This document shows, piece by piece, positions 7,930 to 16,888 of a stretch of 64,000 nucleotides of DNA. Numbering within the stretch: position 1 is the stretch's first letter; each line of letters begins with the position of its first letter. The notes beneath the pieces are model-generated. The model was not told the origin of the DNA, made no database searches, and saw nothing but the letters and a program-made list of their open reading frames with translations. Both the position numbers and the translations under genes were made by a program. Source of the stretch: an uncultured Porphyromonas sp. (GTDB taxonomy: Bacteria; Bacteroidota; Bacteroidia; Bacteroidales; Porphyromonadaceae); NCBI RefSeq assembly GCF_900541275.1, contig NZ_UQJH01000002.1:1-64000 (forward strand), in the 5' to 3' direction.

Positions 7930-10900
7930 AGAGAATCATTGACCCGGAGCGAGTATCTCAGGAGCAGGTGAAGCAGATCACTGCTTGGTATCTACCGGAG
8001 GTGAAGTATATCGGAGACCTCGGTGGGGTGGAGAATGGAAATATCCGCGAGGAGGTGCTGAAGCAGTGGATTGTATCTCATCAGGAGAAGAGCCAAGAGA
8101 CTGCTGAGCGAGCCATCAAAGAGCTGAAAAAAGAGGCTTGCGGCTGTGATCGATGGGAAAACCTGAAGGATGCCGGTGAGGCGGTCTATAATTTGCTCCG
8201 ATATGGGATCTCGGTGTATGGCGGAGCAGGTAAGCAGAGTGAGCGGGTGGAGTACATTGACTGGAGGCACCCGAAGAATAATATCTACGAGCTGGCGGAG
8301 GAGGTGACCGTACGCTGCAGTGGTGGGAGCAGCTCCACACGCCGACCCGACATAGTGCTGTATGTCAATGGCATTGCACTCGTGGTGCTGGAACTGAAGC
8401 GCTCGTCTGTCTCTGTGAGGGAGGGCATCCGACAGAGCTATCGCAATCAGCAAACGGGCGAGATACCACAATTCTTCACGACAGTTCAGCTGGTGCTGGC
8501 CGGCAACAGCAGTGAGGGACTCTACTATGGCACGACAGCCACGGAAGAGAAGTACTTCCTCAGGTGGAAGGAGATGACAGGAGAGAGCAAAGATCTCAAG
8601 GGAATATTCCCTATGTATGGGGAGGTGGAGGATGACTTGCTCCGCGGGTGGCTGCAGATGGTGACACCGTGGAGACTCCTGGAGCTGATCCATGATCTAA
8701 TCATCTATGATGGTGGTATCAAGAAGATATGCAGACCCAACCAATACTTTGCCATCAAGGCAGCCCAGCAACGTATATACAGAGGAGGCGAGAGTGGCAT
8801 TATATGGCACTCTCAAGGCTCGGGCAAGAGCCTACTGATGGTCTGGCTGGCTCGGTGGATAAGAGAGAATATTGGCGACAGCCGTGTGGTCATCATTACC
8901 GACCGCGATGAGCTCGACAAGCAGATTACCCAAGGGCTACGAAAGAGTGGTCAGATACCGGAGAACTACCAGACGAGCGACTACCAAGCAACCAGTGGCA
9001 ACGATCTCCTCCGGAAGCTCAATAGTCCTACTCCATGGATTATCACGACGCTGATCCATAAGTTTGTCCCCTCCGTAGTGCGAGACGATGAGGCTAAGAG
9101 CGAGTGGGAAAGGAAGATCAAGCGGTCGCCTGAGATGTGGATGGAAGAGGTGAGCGACAACATTGAACAGCTCTTTGGCGGGGACTTTCGCCCCAGGGGA
9201 AACCTCTATGTCTTTGTGGATGAGTGCCACCGTACCCAGGGGGGTATCTTACACAAGGCGATGCGTAAGATCATGGGCGACGATGTGATGCTGATAGGCT
9301 TTACCGGTACGCCGCTCTTGTCGGTTGAGGAGAAGAGACGGATCAGCAGTCAGGAGACATTTGGCAGGTATATCCATACGTACCGCTTTGATGAGGCTGT
9401 AGAGGATGGTGTCGTGCTGGACCTGAGGTACGAGGCTCGTGATGTGCCACAGCGGCTTGGCGACGAGGTGAAGATGGAGCTGGAATTTGAGAGAAAGACC
9501 AAGGGGCTTAATCCATCGGCAAAAGAGAGGCTAAAGAAGCGGTGGGCCAACCTGAAAGGCATCTATAGTTGCGAGGAGCGAATCAAAAGGATCGTAGGAG
9601 ATATCCTCTTTGACATGGGCACTAAGCCCGCTCTGGAAAAGGGGTATGGCAATGCGATGCTGGTGTGTGACAGTATCTACGAGTGCTTTAAGTACTGGAC
9701 GGTCTTTGAGCAAAAGGGATATGGTCAGAAGTGTGCTGTCGTCACGAGCTACGAACCAATAGCAGGGCTAAGTAATAGCTTTACCGGGGAGAGGAAGACG
9801 GAGGAGCAATTTAAGTACGACACTTGCTTGAGGATGTTGGGTGGAAGACAGCCGGCGGACTTTGAAGAGCTTGTGAAGAAAAGGTTTATCGAGGAGCCTG
9901 GGGAGATGAAACTCTTGATCGTCTGCGATAAGCTGCTAACAGGATTTGATGCTCCCAGCGCCACCTATCTCTATATGGATAGGAAGCTGGTGGACCATAA
10001 TCTCTTCCAGGCAATATGCCGTGTCAATAGAGTGGATGGGGAGTGGAAGAGCTACGGCTTTATCATTGACTACAAGAAGCTTTTTGACTTCATCAATCAA
10101 GCCATCGAGGACTATACGAATGGTGAGAGCACGGAAGGTGGATTTGAAAAGAGTGAGATTGCTACGCTGATGAAGGGGCGGCTGGAGCAGGGCAAGAAAG
10201 AGCTGGATGAAGCGCTGAAAGCTGAGCAGATGCTCCTGCAGGGGATTTCGCCCACAGGCAAGCAGGAGGAGTATTTTGCTTACTTCTGCTATGAGCCGGA
10301 TGCCGATGAGGAAGAGAGGCAGGCCCAAGTGATAGAGTTTGGGACGAGGCGTGACACTTTCTATGACATGACCCATCGTTTAATACGTAGATACACCGAC
10401 CTGGCAACTGTGATGGAGGATGCCGGATATAGCGAAGTCGAGAGTAAATCCATCCATCAGGAGGTACAGGACTATTACAACCTCCTGAAGGCGGTGCAAC
10501 TTCGCAGCAGCGACTATGTGGATATGGCAAGGTATGATGCAGAGATGCGCTATCTACTGGATCAGTATATCGATGCTGACCGAAGTGAGGTGCTGGAGGA
10601 GATGAACGACTTCTCTTTCCTTGACTTGATTGTCAAGAAGGAGGGGGATTACACAGTGGATGAAAAGAACGAAAAGGCACTTGGTGGTCAGGAGGGTGTT
10701 GCGGAAACTCTGGTAGCCAACAGCCGTAGGGTAATCAATCGCAAGCGGGAGCAAAACCCCGCTGAGTATGCGCGTCTCTCTGATCAGCTCAAGCGATTGC
10801 TCAAGGAGATGAGGGAGGGAATACTGGAGTATAAGGATTTTCTGAAGCAGATAGTGGAGATCAACGAGGCTCTAAGGCATGGTGAGGAGTCCATTGATCC

Positions 10901-11150
10901 TCGGATAAATAGTGACCTGAAGAAGGCTCTTTATGATAATCTTGAGAATAATGTGGATCTGGCACTGAAGGTATATGAGACAGCTGTAAGGTATGCCGCA
11001 CCGGGATTTGAGGACAATCCTAACTTTAGTAGAACACTGATGCAGAAGCTTGATGATACGCTACATGGAGATAAGAAACAATCGGTCAAAGCTTACGGAA
11101 TCATTGCAGCCCACCCGGAGGAAATCAAGAAAAAGCAAGATGATCATTGA
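7926..11150 (+). CDS. hsdR: Type I restriction endonuclease subunit HsdR
   Basis: Restriction and translocation subunit, 1074 residues, which cleaves unmodified DNA after ATP-driven translocation. The nuclease core of PD-(D/E)xK type is visible around residues 139-160 (RPDIV...LELKRSS). The helicase motor has Walker A 'SQGSGKS' near 296, a DEAD-like 'VDECHRTQ' near 431 and motif III 'GFTGTP' near 458. The later motif 'LLTGFDAPSATYLYMDR' is also present. A helical C-terminal region follows. Its start overlaps the hsdS stop, and its end overlaps the next gene by 11 bases, so translation is probably coupled. All motifs look intact. Confidence 0.95.
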   Translation: MKRIIDPERVSQEQVKQITAWYLPEVKYIGDLGGVENGNIREEVLKQWIVSHQEKSQETAERAIKELKKEACGCDRWENLKDAGEAVYNLLRYGISVYGGAGKQSERVEYIDWRHPKNNIYELAEEVTVRCSGGSSSTRRPDIVLYVNGIALVVLELKRSSVSVREGIRQSYRNQQTGEIPQFFTTVQLVLAGNSSEGLYYGTTATEEKYFLRWKEMTGESKDLKGIFPMYGEVEDDLLRGWLQMVTPWRLLELIHDLIIYDGGIKKICRPNQYFAIKAAQQRIYRGGESGIIWHSQGSGKSLLMVWLARWIRENIGDSRVVIITDRDELDKQITQGLRKSGQIPENYQTSDYQATSGNDLLRKLNSPTPWIITTLIHKFVPSVVRDDEAKSEWERKIKRSPEMWMEEVSDNIEQLFGGDFRPRGNLYVFVDECHRTQGGILHKAMRKIMGDDVMLIGFTGTPLLSVEEKRRISSQETFGRYIHTYRFDEAVEDGVVLDLRYEARDVPQRLGDEVKMELEFERKTKGLNPSAKERLKKRWANLKGIYSCEERIKRIVGDILFDMGTKPALEKGYGNAMLVCDSIYECFKYWTVFEQKGYGQKCAVVTSYEPIAGLSNSFTGERKTEEQFKYDTCLRMLGGRQPADFEELVKKRFIEEPGEMKLLIVCDKLLTGFDAPSATYLYMDRKLVDHNLFQAICRVNRVDGEWKSYGFIIDYKKLFDFINQAIEDYTNGESTEGGFEKSEIATLMKGRLEQGKKELDEALKAEQMLLQGISPTGKQEEYFAYFCYEPDADEEERQAQVIEFGTRRDTFYDMTHRLIRRYTDLATVMEDAGYSEVESKSIHQEVQDYYNLLKAVQLRSSDYVDMARYDAEMRYLLDQYIDADRSEVLEEMNDFSFLDLIVKKEGDYTVDEKNEKALGGQEGVAETLVANSRRVINRKREQNPAEYARLSDQLKRLLKEMREGILEYKDFLKQIVEINEALRHGEESIDPRINSDLKKALYDNLENNVDLALKVYETAVRYAAPGFEDNPNFSRTLMQKLDDTLHGDKKQSVKAYGIIAAHPEEIKKKQDDH

Positions 11151-11853
11151 TGGCGTAGAGATAGAGGTGACGAGGAAGGAGATCAAGAACCTTCACCTCT
11201 CTGTATATCCTCCTGATGGGAGGGTGCATGTCTCTGCACCCAGCTATCTGGATGAAAAGGACATACATACCTTTGTCATCTCTAAATGGGAGTGGGTATG
11301 CAGACAGAGGGAGGAGATCGCCACGCAGGCACGGCAAGACAAGCGGGAGTATAAGAGTAGTGAGAGCCACTATCTACTGGGGGAGAGGTATCGCCTGAGG
11401 ATAAAGGAGATGCCCAATACAGTACACTTCGTGGAGCGAAGAGGAGAGTGGCTGGTGATGCGTGTGCAGCCGCTGACGACAAAGCGGAATAGAGAGCTAT
11501 TGCTACAAGAGTACTATCGTGACGTACTTAAAGCCTTACTGGATGAGATGGTGCCTCGATTGGCTAAGCAGTTTGGCGAGGAGGGGTTAACCTGGGAGGT
11601 CCGACTAATGAAGCGTAAGTGGGGGAGCTGCATCACTAAGAGGCGTCACTTGATACTCAATCTGGAGCTGGCTCGAGTACCTGTCCCCTGCATTGAATAT
11701 GTAGTAATCCATGAGCTGTGCCACCTCACAGTGTCTAATCATAATAAACTTTTTATCCGGCTGCTAACAGAGCGATTGCCTATGTGGCAGGAGCGCCGCA
11801 CAGAGCTCAACGCCTTTATCGCCCTTCCGATGGATGGATGGACGAGATACTAA
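11140..11853 (+). CDS. YgjP-type (DUF45/M48-like) zinc metallopeptidase
   Basis: Predicted zinc metallopeptidase of the YgjP/WLM-related family, 237 residues. The zinc motif HELCH is at 191-195, preceded by the family signature KWGSC; NHNKLF follows, as in this family. The N-terminal half ('VEIEVTRKEIKNLHLSVYPP') also matches YgjP-like proteins. The start at 11140 lies inside the end of hsdR, and the MIIDGVEIEV beginning fits relatives; an earlier Met at 11050 would add 30 unsupported residues. Genes of this family are often found as accessories of type I restriction operons, but their role is not established. There is no signal peptide, so it is probably cytoplasmic. Confidence 0.85.
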   Translation: MIIDGVEIEVTRKEIKNLHLSVYPPDGRVHVSAPSYLDEKDIHTFVISKWEWVCRQREEIATQARQDKREYKSSESHYLLGERYRLRIKEMPNTVHFVERRGEWLVMRVQPLTTKRNRELLLQEYYRDVLKALLDEMVPRLAKQFGEEGLTWEVRLMKRKWGSCITKRRHLILNLELARVPVPCIEYVVIHELCHLTVSNHNKLFIRLLTERLPMWQERRTELNAFIALPMDGWTRY

Positions 11854-12060
11854 GTGACGTATTTTCCAAGAGTAAGAGCAAAGCATAGAGGAAGGGGGCA
11901 TCGACCATTTTGAGTGAACCTGCTATTCGCATTGATTGATACTCTACACAAATGACCGACAGGGGGTGACACACTTGAGGAGTGCAGTAGCCATCTATCT
12001 CATCGTGTAGAGTGGGGAACTAAGCACCCCTTGCTAGGGCGTAGGGAGGGGGGATTTTTG

Positions 12061-12223
12061 CTCGGCGACCCGCAAGGGGTCGAGGCAGTTGAGGCGGGTC
12101 TCGGCACATCGGTCACCGCTTCGCGGATGACCGATACCTATGGAGCGAGCACCCTTCGGGTGCCTCACGGATAAGCCGATCTTGATATATGATTACCCTA
12201 ATGCTCAAATGCGTAACCCCTGA
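12061..12223. repeat. Right arm of long inverted repeat flanking the type I RM locus
   Basis: This is the reverse-complement partner of 3690-3848, with the same three hairpins. The adjoining segment 11955-12045 resembles 32148-32235 (shared 'AGAGTGGGGA', 'CCCCTTGC' and 'GGGGTGAC' blocks), so the arm belongs to a dispersed intergenic repeat family. The 11854-12349 stretch holds no gene besides this. Confidence 0.8.
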
Positions 12224-12292
12224 AATGACCGATGATAGTATAGGCGTAGAAGCGACTGAAATCAGTGACGGACGAGCGTTTGGGCAAAACAA

Positions 12293-12317
12293 AAGGCACT
12301 CTATCTGAGAGTGCCTT
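12293..12317 (-). terminator. Terminator of mnmE
   Basis: A perfect 10-bp stem (AAGGCACTCT with AGAGTGCCTT) and a 5-base loop lie 33 bases past the mnmE stop. A TGTTTTG stretch follows on the minus strand. Confidence 0.75.
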
Positions 12318-12349
12318 AGTGATGATTTCCGAGGGATGGGCAGTAGTCC

Positions 12350-13750
12350 CTACTTGCCGATGCAGAAGTGGGAGAAGATGGAGTCAAGGAGGTCCTCTGT
12401 GACGACATCCCCGATCACCTCGCCCATCGCAGCCGTGGCATCCCGCAGGTCCTGAGCCAGCAGCACAGTGGGCTGATCGGCCCTTAGCCCCTCCTCCACT
12501 CGCGCCAGTCCATCAGCTGCACGGCGGAGCGCCATCGCCTGGCGGAGGTTGCTGACCACCACCTCACCCTCTGCGACAACGAGGTTGGCAAAGTGGCGGT
12601 GGAGGAGGTCGGTCACCTTCTTCGCCTCTCCGGGGTCCCTGCCGATGATGTCGATCACCTCTTGGATGCCCAGCGAAGAGAGGTGGTCCGACATCCGATG
12701 GCGCTCCTCAGCCGTGGTCTCATCGGACTTATTGAGCAGCGCCACCACCTCGGGCGCCTCTGGGGGAAGCCTTCTCCACACCTCACTCACCGCCTCGGTC
12801 GTCTCCCGCGGATCGATCATCCAGAGGACGAGCAGTGCAGAGCCGACCTCGCGGATCGTCCGACCGATACCGAGGCTCTCCACCGGGTCATCCGTCTCAC
12901 GCAGTCCGGCGGTATCTATGAGGCGAAACTCTTGTCCGTCAATAAACAAGTGTCCCTCGATGGTGTCACGGGTGGTTCCCTCCACGTCGGAGACAATAGC
13001 ACGGTCCTCGCCAAGCAGGTTATTGAGCAGGGTAGACTTGCCGACATTAGGGCTGCCCACGATAGCGATCGGGATGCCGCGCTTGACCGCCTCCCCCTTC
13101 CGGTAGCTCTCCGAGAGGGCGAGCACCTCCGCCCGCAGTAATTCGCAGCTCTGCAGCAGTTCCGGGCGGGAGACAAAGTCGACATCCTCCTCAGAGAAGT
13201 CCAGCTCCAGCTCCAGCAGGGAAGCCATCCGGATCAGCCCGTCACGCAGCTCTGCGACACGGGTGCCAAAGCGCCCGGTCATCTGGGTGAGCGACATCCT
13301 GAGGGCAGATCGATTGGTCGCCAAGATGACATCTTTGACCGCCTCGGCGCCACCAAGCGTCAGCTTCCCGGCTAGTACCGCCCTGCGGGTAAACTCGCCC
13401 CGCTCTGCCACCCTCGCCCCGACAGCACAGAGCTGCTCGATCACCAGCGAGAGGATCAGCGGCGAGCCGTGCAAAGTCAGCTCCACAATCTCCTCACCGG
13501 TATAGGAGTGAGGCGCACGATAGACGAGCGCCATCCCGTCATCGATCATCTCACCCGTCGTATGGTCGACAAGATGACCATAGACCATTTGGTAACCCTC
13601 CGTCTGAGCGAGTGATACAGCGTCCCTGTGCTTAGGGACGAAGATCCTGTCCACCAGCGAGAGGGCAGAGGGGCCGGACACCTTGATCATCCCGACTGCG
13701 GAGACTCCGGCAGGCGTGGTGACGGCACAGATGGTATCGTGGATAGGCAT
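12350..13750 (-). CDS. mnmE: tRNA uridine-5-carboxymethylaminomethyl modification GTPase MnmE
   Basis: GTPase, 466 residues, that with MnmG adds the carboxymethylaminomethyl group to wobble U34 of certain tRNAs. An N-terminal tetrahydrofolate-binding domain (about 1-120) begins 'DTICAVTTPAGVSAVGMIKVSG'. It is followed by the helical domain with an inserted G domain: the P-loop GSPNVGKS near 230, the EGTTRD switch, DTAG and NKSD motifs. The extreme C-terminus is CIGK, with the family's catalytic cysteine. The length is normal. It follows rpmE2 in the same direction, separated by a terminator, so it probably has its own promoter. Confidence 0.97.
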   Translation of the reverse strand: MPIHDTICAVTTPAGVSAVGMIKVSGPSALSLVDRIFVPKHRDAVSLAQTEGYQMVYGHLVDHTTGEMIDDGMALVYRAPHSYTGEEIVELTLHGSPLILSLVIEQLCAVGARVAERGEFTRRAVLAGKLTLGGAEAVKDVILATNRSALRMSLTQMTGRFGTRVAELRDGLIRMASLLELELDFSEEDVDFVSRPELLQSCELLRAEVLALSESYRKGEAVKRGIPIAIVGSPNVGKSTLLNNLLGEDRAIVSDVEGTTRDTIEGHLFIDGQEFRLIDTAGLRETDDPVESLGIGRTIREVGSALLVLWMIDPRETTEAVSEVWRRLPPEAPEVVALLNKSDETTAEERHRMSDHLSSLGIQEVIDIIGRDPGEAKKVTDLLHRHFANLVVAEGEVVVSNLRQAMALRRAADGLARVEEGLRADQPTVLLAQDLRDATAAMGEVIGDVVTEDLLDSIFSHFCIGK

Positions 13751-13769
13751 ATTTTTATAGGGTGCAAAA

Positions 13770-13806
13770 AAGCGCTGACAAAGGCTTGCGGCCTCCGTCA
13801 GCGCTT
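13770..13806 (-). terminator. Terminator of rpmE2
   Basis: AAGCGCTGAC (13770-13779) pairs with GTCAGCGCTT (13797-13806), with a further inner AGGC/GCCT stem. TTTTT follows on the minus strand (plus-strand AAAAA upstream). It lies 54 bases past the rpmE2 stop and just before mnmE. Confidence 0.8.
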
Positions 13807-13859
13807 ATGGTGTCTTGCTTTAGAAAAAAAGCGTGCGATGAGCTACATCGCAAGAGGTC

Positions 13860-14135
13860 TTACTTATCAGCCTGATCCTCCTTCTTGGCGGCACGCTTAC
13901 CATAACGATTGAGGAACTTGTCCACACGACCTGCCGTGTCGACGAGCTTAGCCTTACCGGTATAGAAGGGGTGCGAGCTGCTGGAGATCTCGACTTTGAC
14001 CAGAGGATAGGTCACACCCTCTACATCGATCGTCTCCTTCGTATCGACAGTAGAGCGAGTAATGAACATATCGCCATTAGACATATCCTTAAATACTACC
14101 TCACGATAGTTGTCCGGATGAATACCCTGTTTCAT
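13860..14135 (-). CDS. rpmE2: Large-subunit ribosomal protein bL31, type B
   Basis: Ribosomal protein bL31, 91 residues, a component of the 50S subunit at the intersubunit bridge. The start '[22 protein letters not shown]' is typical of the type B form. It contains no cysteines, so it is the zinc-free paralogue that in many bacteria replaces the zinc-binding form under zinc shortage. No zinc-regulator site was recognised nearby. A TACATTTG promoter core lies at 14187-14194 on the minus strand, and a good terminator follows. Confidence 0.95.
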   Translation of the reverse strand: MKQGIHPDNYREVVFKDMSNGDMFITRSTVDTKETIDVEGVTYPLVKVEISSSSHPFYTGKAKLVDTAGRVDKFLNRYGKRAAKKEDQADK

Positions 14136-14186
14136 TGCTATATCGTCTTAAGTAAATGTTATCGCACTAATTATGACTTGCGACCG

Positions 14187-14194
14187 CAAATGTA
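14187..14194 (-). promoter_or_regulatory. -7 element for rpmE2
   Basis: TACATTTG on the minus strand matches TAnnTTTG, 52 bases upstream of the start codon. Confidence 0.6.
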
Positions 14195-14357
14195 CTACAA
14201 TTTTCCTATTCCTCCATATCCTCAACACCCTAATATCCATTTTGATCTAAGCAGAAACAGAGCCAAGGATATGGCTAAGTCCGTCATTGCACTCGAAATA
14301 TAGAGGACACCACAATCCGTGCACCATCGGGCTGAAAGAGGCTAATCAACAAATAAC

Positions 14358-14365
14358 TACATTTG
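14358..14365 (+). promoter_or_regulatory. -7 element for the DUF262 gene
   Basis: TACATTTG matches TAnnTTTG, 38 bases upstream of the ATG at 14403, which sits in an A/C-rich leader without a Shine-Dalgarno sequence. Confidence 0.6.
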
Positions 14366-14402
14366 CATAGCCACTTACATCAACTTACACTTAACAACAA
14401 CT

Positions 14403-16568
14403 ATGGATGGTAACGCAGAGCAGATTATGAAGCGCCTGAGGAACTATCACTCGACCTTCAGGATACCTGTATACCAGAGGAATTACGACTGGGGTGAGCA
14501 TCAGTGCGAGCAGTTATGGAAGGACCTGATGGATCTCGTCAAGCACCCTGACCGCCCGTCTCACTTCTTTGGGAGTATCGTCGCCAAGGGAGAGAATGAT
14601 GACTGGTTGATCATTGATGGTCAGCAGCGTATCACCACCATAACCCTTATCATCATCGCACTATGCAGAGCTGCCAAGAATGGTGACATCACGTACTGCG
14701 ATGCCCGAGAGATAGATGAGCTGGAGGTCAATAATATCTTCATCGACTACAATAAGGACCAGCTCCGTCTGATCCCCATAGAGAAAGACCGGCAAGCGCT
14801 GCGGGCTCTGGCCTCGATGCCTGAGGATCTGTTTGTCCAGGAGTCCAATCTCACAGCCAACTACAGATACTTCTATCAGCGTATAAAGTCCGCAGAGCAC
14901 TCCCTGGAGGATATCAAGGAGGCACTCTTTAGGCTGACAATCATCTTCATATACCTTAGTGACAAGGATGATCCTCAGATGATCTTTGAGAGTCTCAACT
15001 CTACCGGTCTCGACCTAAGTGAGGCAGATAAGGTGCGCAACTTCCTCCTTATGTCCCTCTCTACAGAGGAGCAGGAGCGGTGCTACCGTAAGTACTGGCG
15101 AGTGATCGAGTATAACACCGGCTCTGATCCCACACGATTTATCAGAGACTACCTAAGTATCAGGACAGGAAGGATCGCCAGCCTGTCGGGGCTGTACTAC
15201 GACTTCAAGCATTACTTCAGCTCTGAGAGTAACAGCAGGGAGGAGGAGATGAGAGAAATGGAGTACTACTCGAGGTACTACCGACAGGTCATTAACGCCG
15301 ACACGGGTGACAAGTCTCTCAACACCAAGCTGCAGCACCTGGGTAATATTGGATCTGAGGTTGGCTCCTCCTACTACATGGATCTCCTCAGCGATCGGAG
15401 CAAAGGTCTTATATCGACAGAAGAAGCGTACCAGGCGCTGAGTATCATAGAGAACTGGTGGGCGAGGAGGATCATATGCGACTACCCGGCCAACTCGATG
15501 ACTAAGATCTTCTGCACGCTCCACCGCGATGTCTACCGTATGCGGGAGAAGTCTGATGAGCGCCAGGTACCCTACCATGAGGTCCTCAAGTATATCGTCC
15601 TGTCAAAGACGGGGAAGGCGAAATTCCCGGACGACACCGAGCTAAAGGATCAGCTCGGGAAGAGACAGGTCTATCTCATCACGAAGAGTTACCGGAACTT
15701 CCTCCTCGAGAGACTGGAGAACGAGGATGGGAAGGAGAGCATCGACATCATCCGCGGCTTAGTCGAGGGGACGATCTCGATAGAGCACATCATGCCTCAG
15801 AAGCTTACCCCCGACTGGCGGAAGAGTCTGGGCGAGGACTACGAGAGAGTACATGCGGAGTACCTCCATACTCTCGCAAATATCACCCTCACCGGATACA
15901 ACTCAGACTACGGCAATCGGAGTTTTGACGAGAAAAAGAACGGGTACGTCACGGCAAAGGGGGAGCTGGTAAAGGGATACAGGGACAGCAAGTTTGCCAT
16001 CACCCAAGAGGTCTGCACCTATGATCACTTGGATGAGGCATCGATCCAAAGGAGGCAGGAGTGGATCTACGATCGACTCATACAGCTATGGCCGATGCCG
16101 GAGACCGAGTTTGTCCCAAGGGAGGACGACGTGGTAGAGATCAGGCTCAGTGACGATGAGAGTCTCACGTACAAGATACTCACCGCCTTTTCTTACCAAG
16201 GTGAGACACACGAGTGCAGTCTATGGGTTGAGATGCTGACCAAGGTTGCCGAGCTGCTGTATGCTCAATACCCGGAGAAACTCCGCAGACTATGTGCGGA
16301 GAATAAGTTTAGCTACTTCACAGACTCGTTGGAGGGACAGAAGTACCCCTTGGACTTCAGGAGACTTGGTCCAAATGTTTATCTGAAGACTGCTCTAAGT
16401 AACACCAGCAAGCGCTTCCAGCTGCAGATTCTCTTCGACGAGTGTGGGATCGACCAAGAGGACTTGGTATTCTACGTCAAGCTGCCCGCCAAGTCCAAGA
16501 CAACGGTGGATAGGAAAGAGGACTCAGGATCCGAGGACAAGAGGCTTCCCCTCGATCTCCTCGACTAA
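14403..16568 (+). CDS. DUF262/DUF1524 protein, GmrSD-like restriction enzyme
   Basis: Predicted single-chain GmrSD-type (type IV-like) restriction nuclease, 721 residues. The N-terminal DUF262 part (about 1-230) is ParB/Srx-like: 'FRIPVYQRNYDWGEHQCEQL', 'FFGSIV' and 'IIDGQQRITT', the last being the nucleotide-binding signature. A DUF1524 HNH-type nuclease part lies around 455-520, with 'IEHIMPQKL' (the His-containing core) and 'LANITLTGYN', then 'NRSFDEKK'. The last ~150 residues form an extra domain I do not recognise. Studied GmrSD enzymes cleave glucosylated hydroxymethylcytosine phage DNA; the target here is unknown. It stands alone between rpmE2 and dxr, close to the hsd operon, as a second defence gene. 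Confidence 0.85.
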   Translation: MDGNAEQIMKRLRNYHSTFRIPVYQRNYDWGEHQCEQLWKDLMDLVKHPDRPSHFFGSIVAKGENDDWLIIDGQQRITTITLIIIALCRAAKNGDITYCDAREIDELEVNNIFIDYNKDQLRLIPIEKDRQALRALASMPEDLFVQESNLTANYRYFYQRIKSAEHSLEDIKEALFRLTIIFIYLSDKDDPQMIFESLNSTGLDLSEADKVRNFLLMSLSTEEQERCYRKYWRVIEYNTGSDPTRFIRDYLSIRTGRIASLSGLYYDFKHYFSSESNSREEEMREMEYYSRYYRQVINADTGDKSLNTKLQHLGNIGSEVGSSYYMDLLSDRSKGLISTEEAYQALSIIENWWARRIICDYPANSMTKIFCTLHRDVYRMREKSDERQVPYHEVLKYIVLSKTGKAKFPDDTELKDQLGKRQVYLITKSYRNFLLERLENEDGKESIDIIRGLVEGTISIEHIMPQKLTPDWRKSLGEDYERVHAEYLHTLANITLTGYNSDYGNRSFDEKKNGYVTAKGELVKGYRDSKFAITQEVCTYDHLDEASIQRRQEWIYDRLIQLWPMPETEFVPREDDVVEIRLSDDESLTYKILTAFSYQGETHECSLWVEMLTKVAELLYAQYPEKLRRLCAENKFSYFTDSLEGQKYPLDFRRLGPNVYLKTALSNTSKRFQLQILFDECGIDQEDLVFYVKLPAKSKTTVDRKEDSGSEDKRLPLDLLD

Positions 16569-16640
16569 GCTACACTTAGAGTCAAACCAATCAGCAGAAC
16601 AACAGCTAATAAACAGCCCTCAGAGTGCCAAAATCACTAT

Positions 16641-16677
16641 CCCTCTGAGAGGCCCTAATAGGCTGCCTCTCAGAGGG
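16641..16677 (+). terminator. Hairpin after the DUF262 gene
   Basis: A perfect 13-bp stem (CCCTCTGAGAGGC with GCCTCTCAGAGGG) lies 72 bases past the stop. No T-run follows, so termination is likely but not classical. Confidence 0.5.
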
Positions 16678-16693
16678 AAGTAATCCATCATTT

Positions 16694-16775
16694 CTAATAC
16701 CGGTATTAGCTTCGACTATTATCGGTATTAGTTTGGACTAATACAGACTATAGTGATCACTAGTACCGGTAATAA
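16694..16775. repeat. Array of four diverged 16-bp palindromes, 22-bp period
   Basis: Units start at 16694 (CTAATACCGGTATTAG, a perfect palindrome), 16716, 16738 and 16760, keeping an exact 22-bp period although the third and fourth units have diverged. It sits between the DUF262 hairpin and the dxr promoter. See the arrays at 86 and 32297. The rest of the 16569-16888 gap holds only the hairpin and the promoter. Confidence 0.8.
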
Positions 16776-16855
16776 TTTGATGCTTGTGTGGAGGGGCATT
16801 CGTTCGGCTCCCTCCCGGCCGACGGTTAAGTGGACTGGAGAGCGGTATCTTTTGG

Positions 16856-16863
16856 TAACTTTG
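16856..16863 (+). promoter_or_regulatory. -7 element for dxr operon
   Basis: TAACTTTG matches TAnnTTTG, 26 bases before the dxr start codon. Confidence 0.6.
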
Positions 16864-16888
16864 CGACCGTATTATAGATAAGAGAGAT

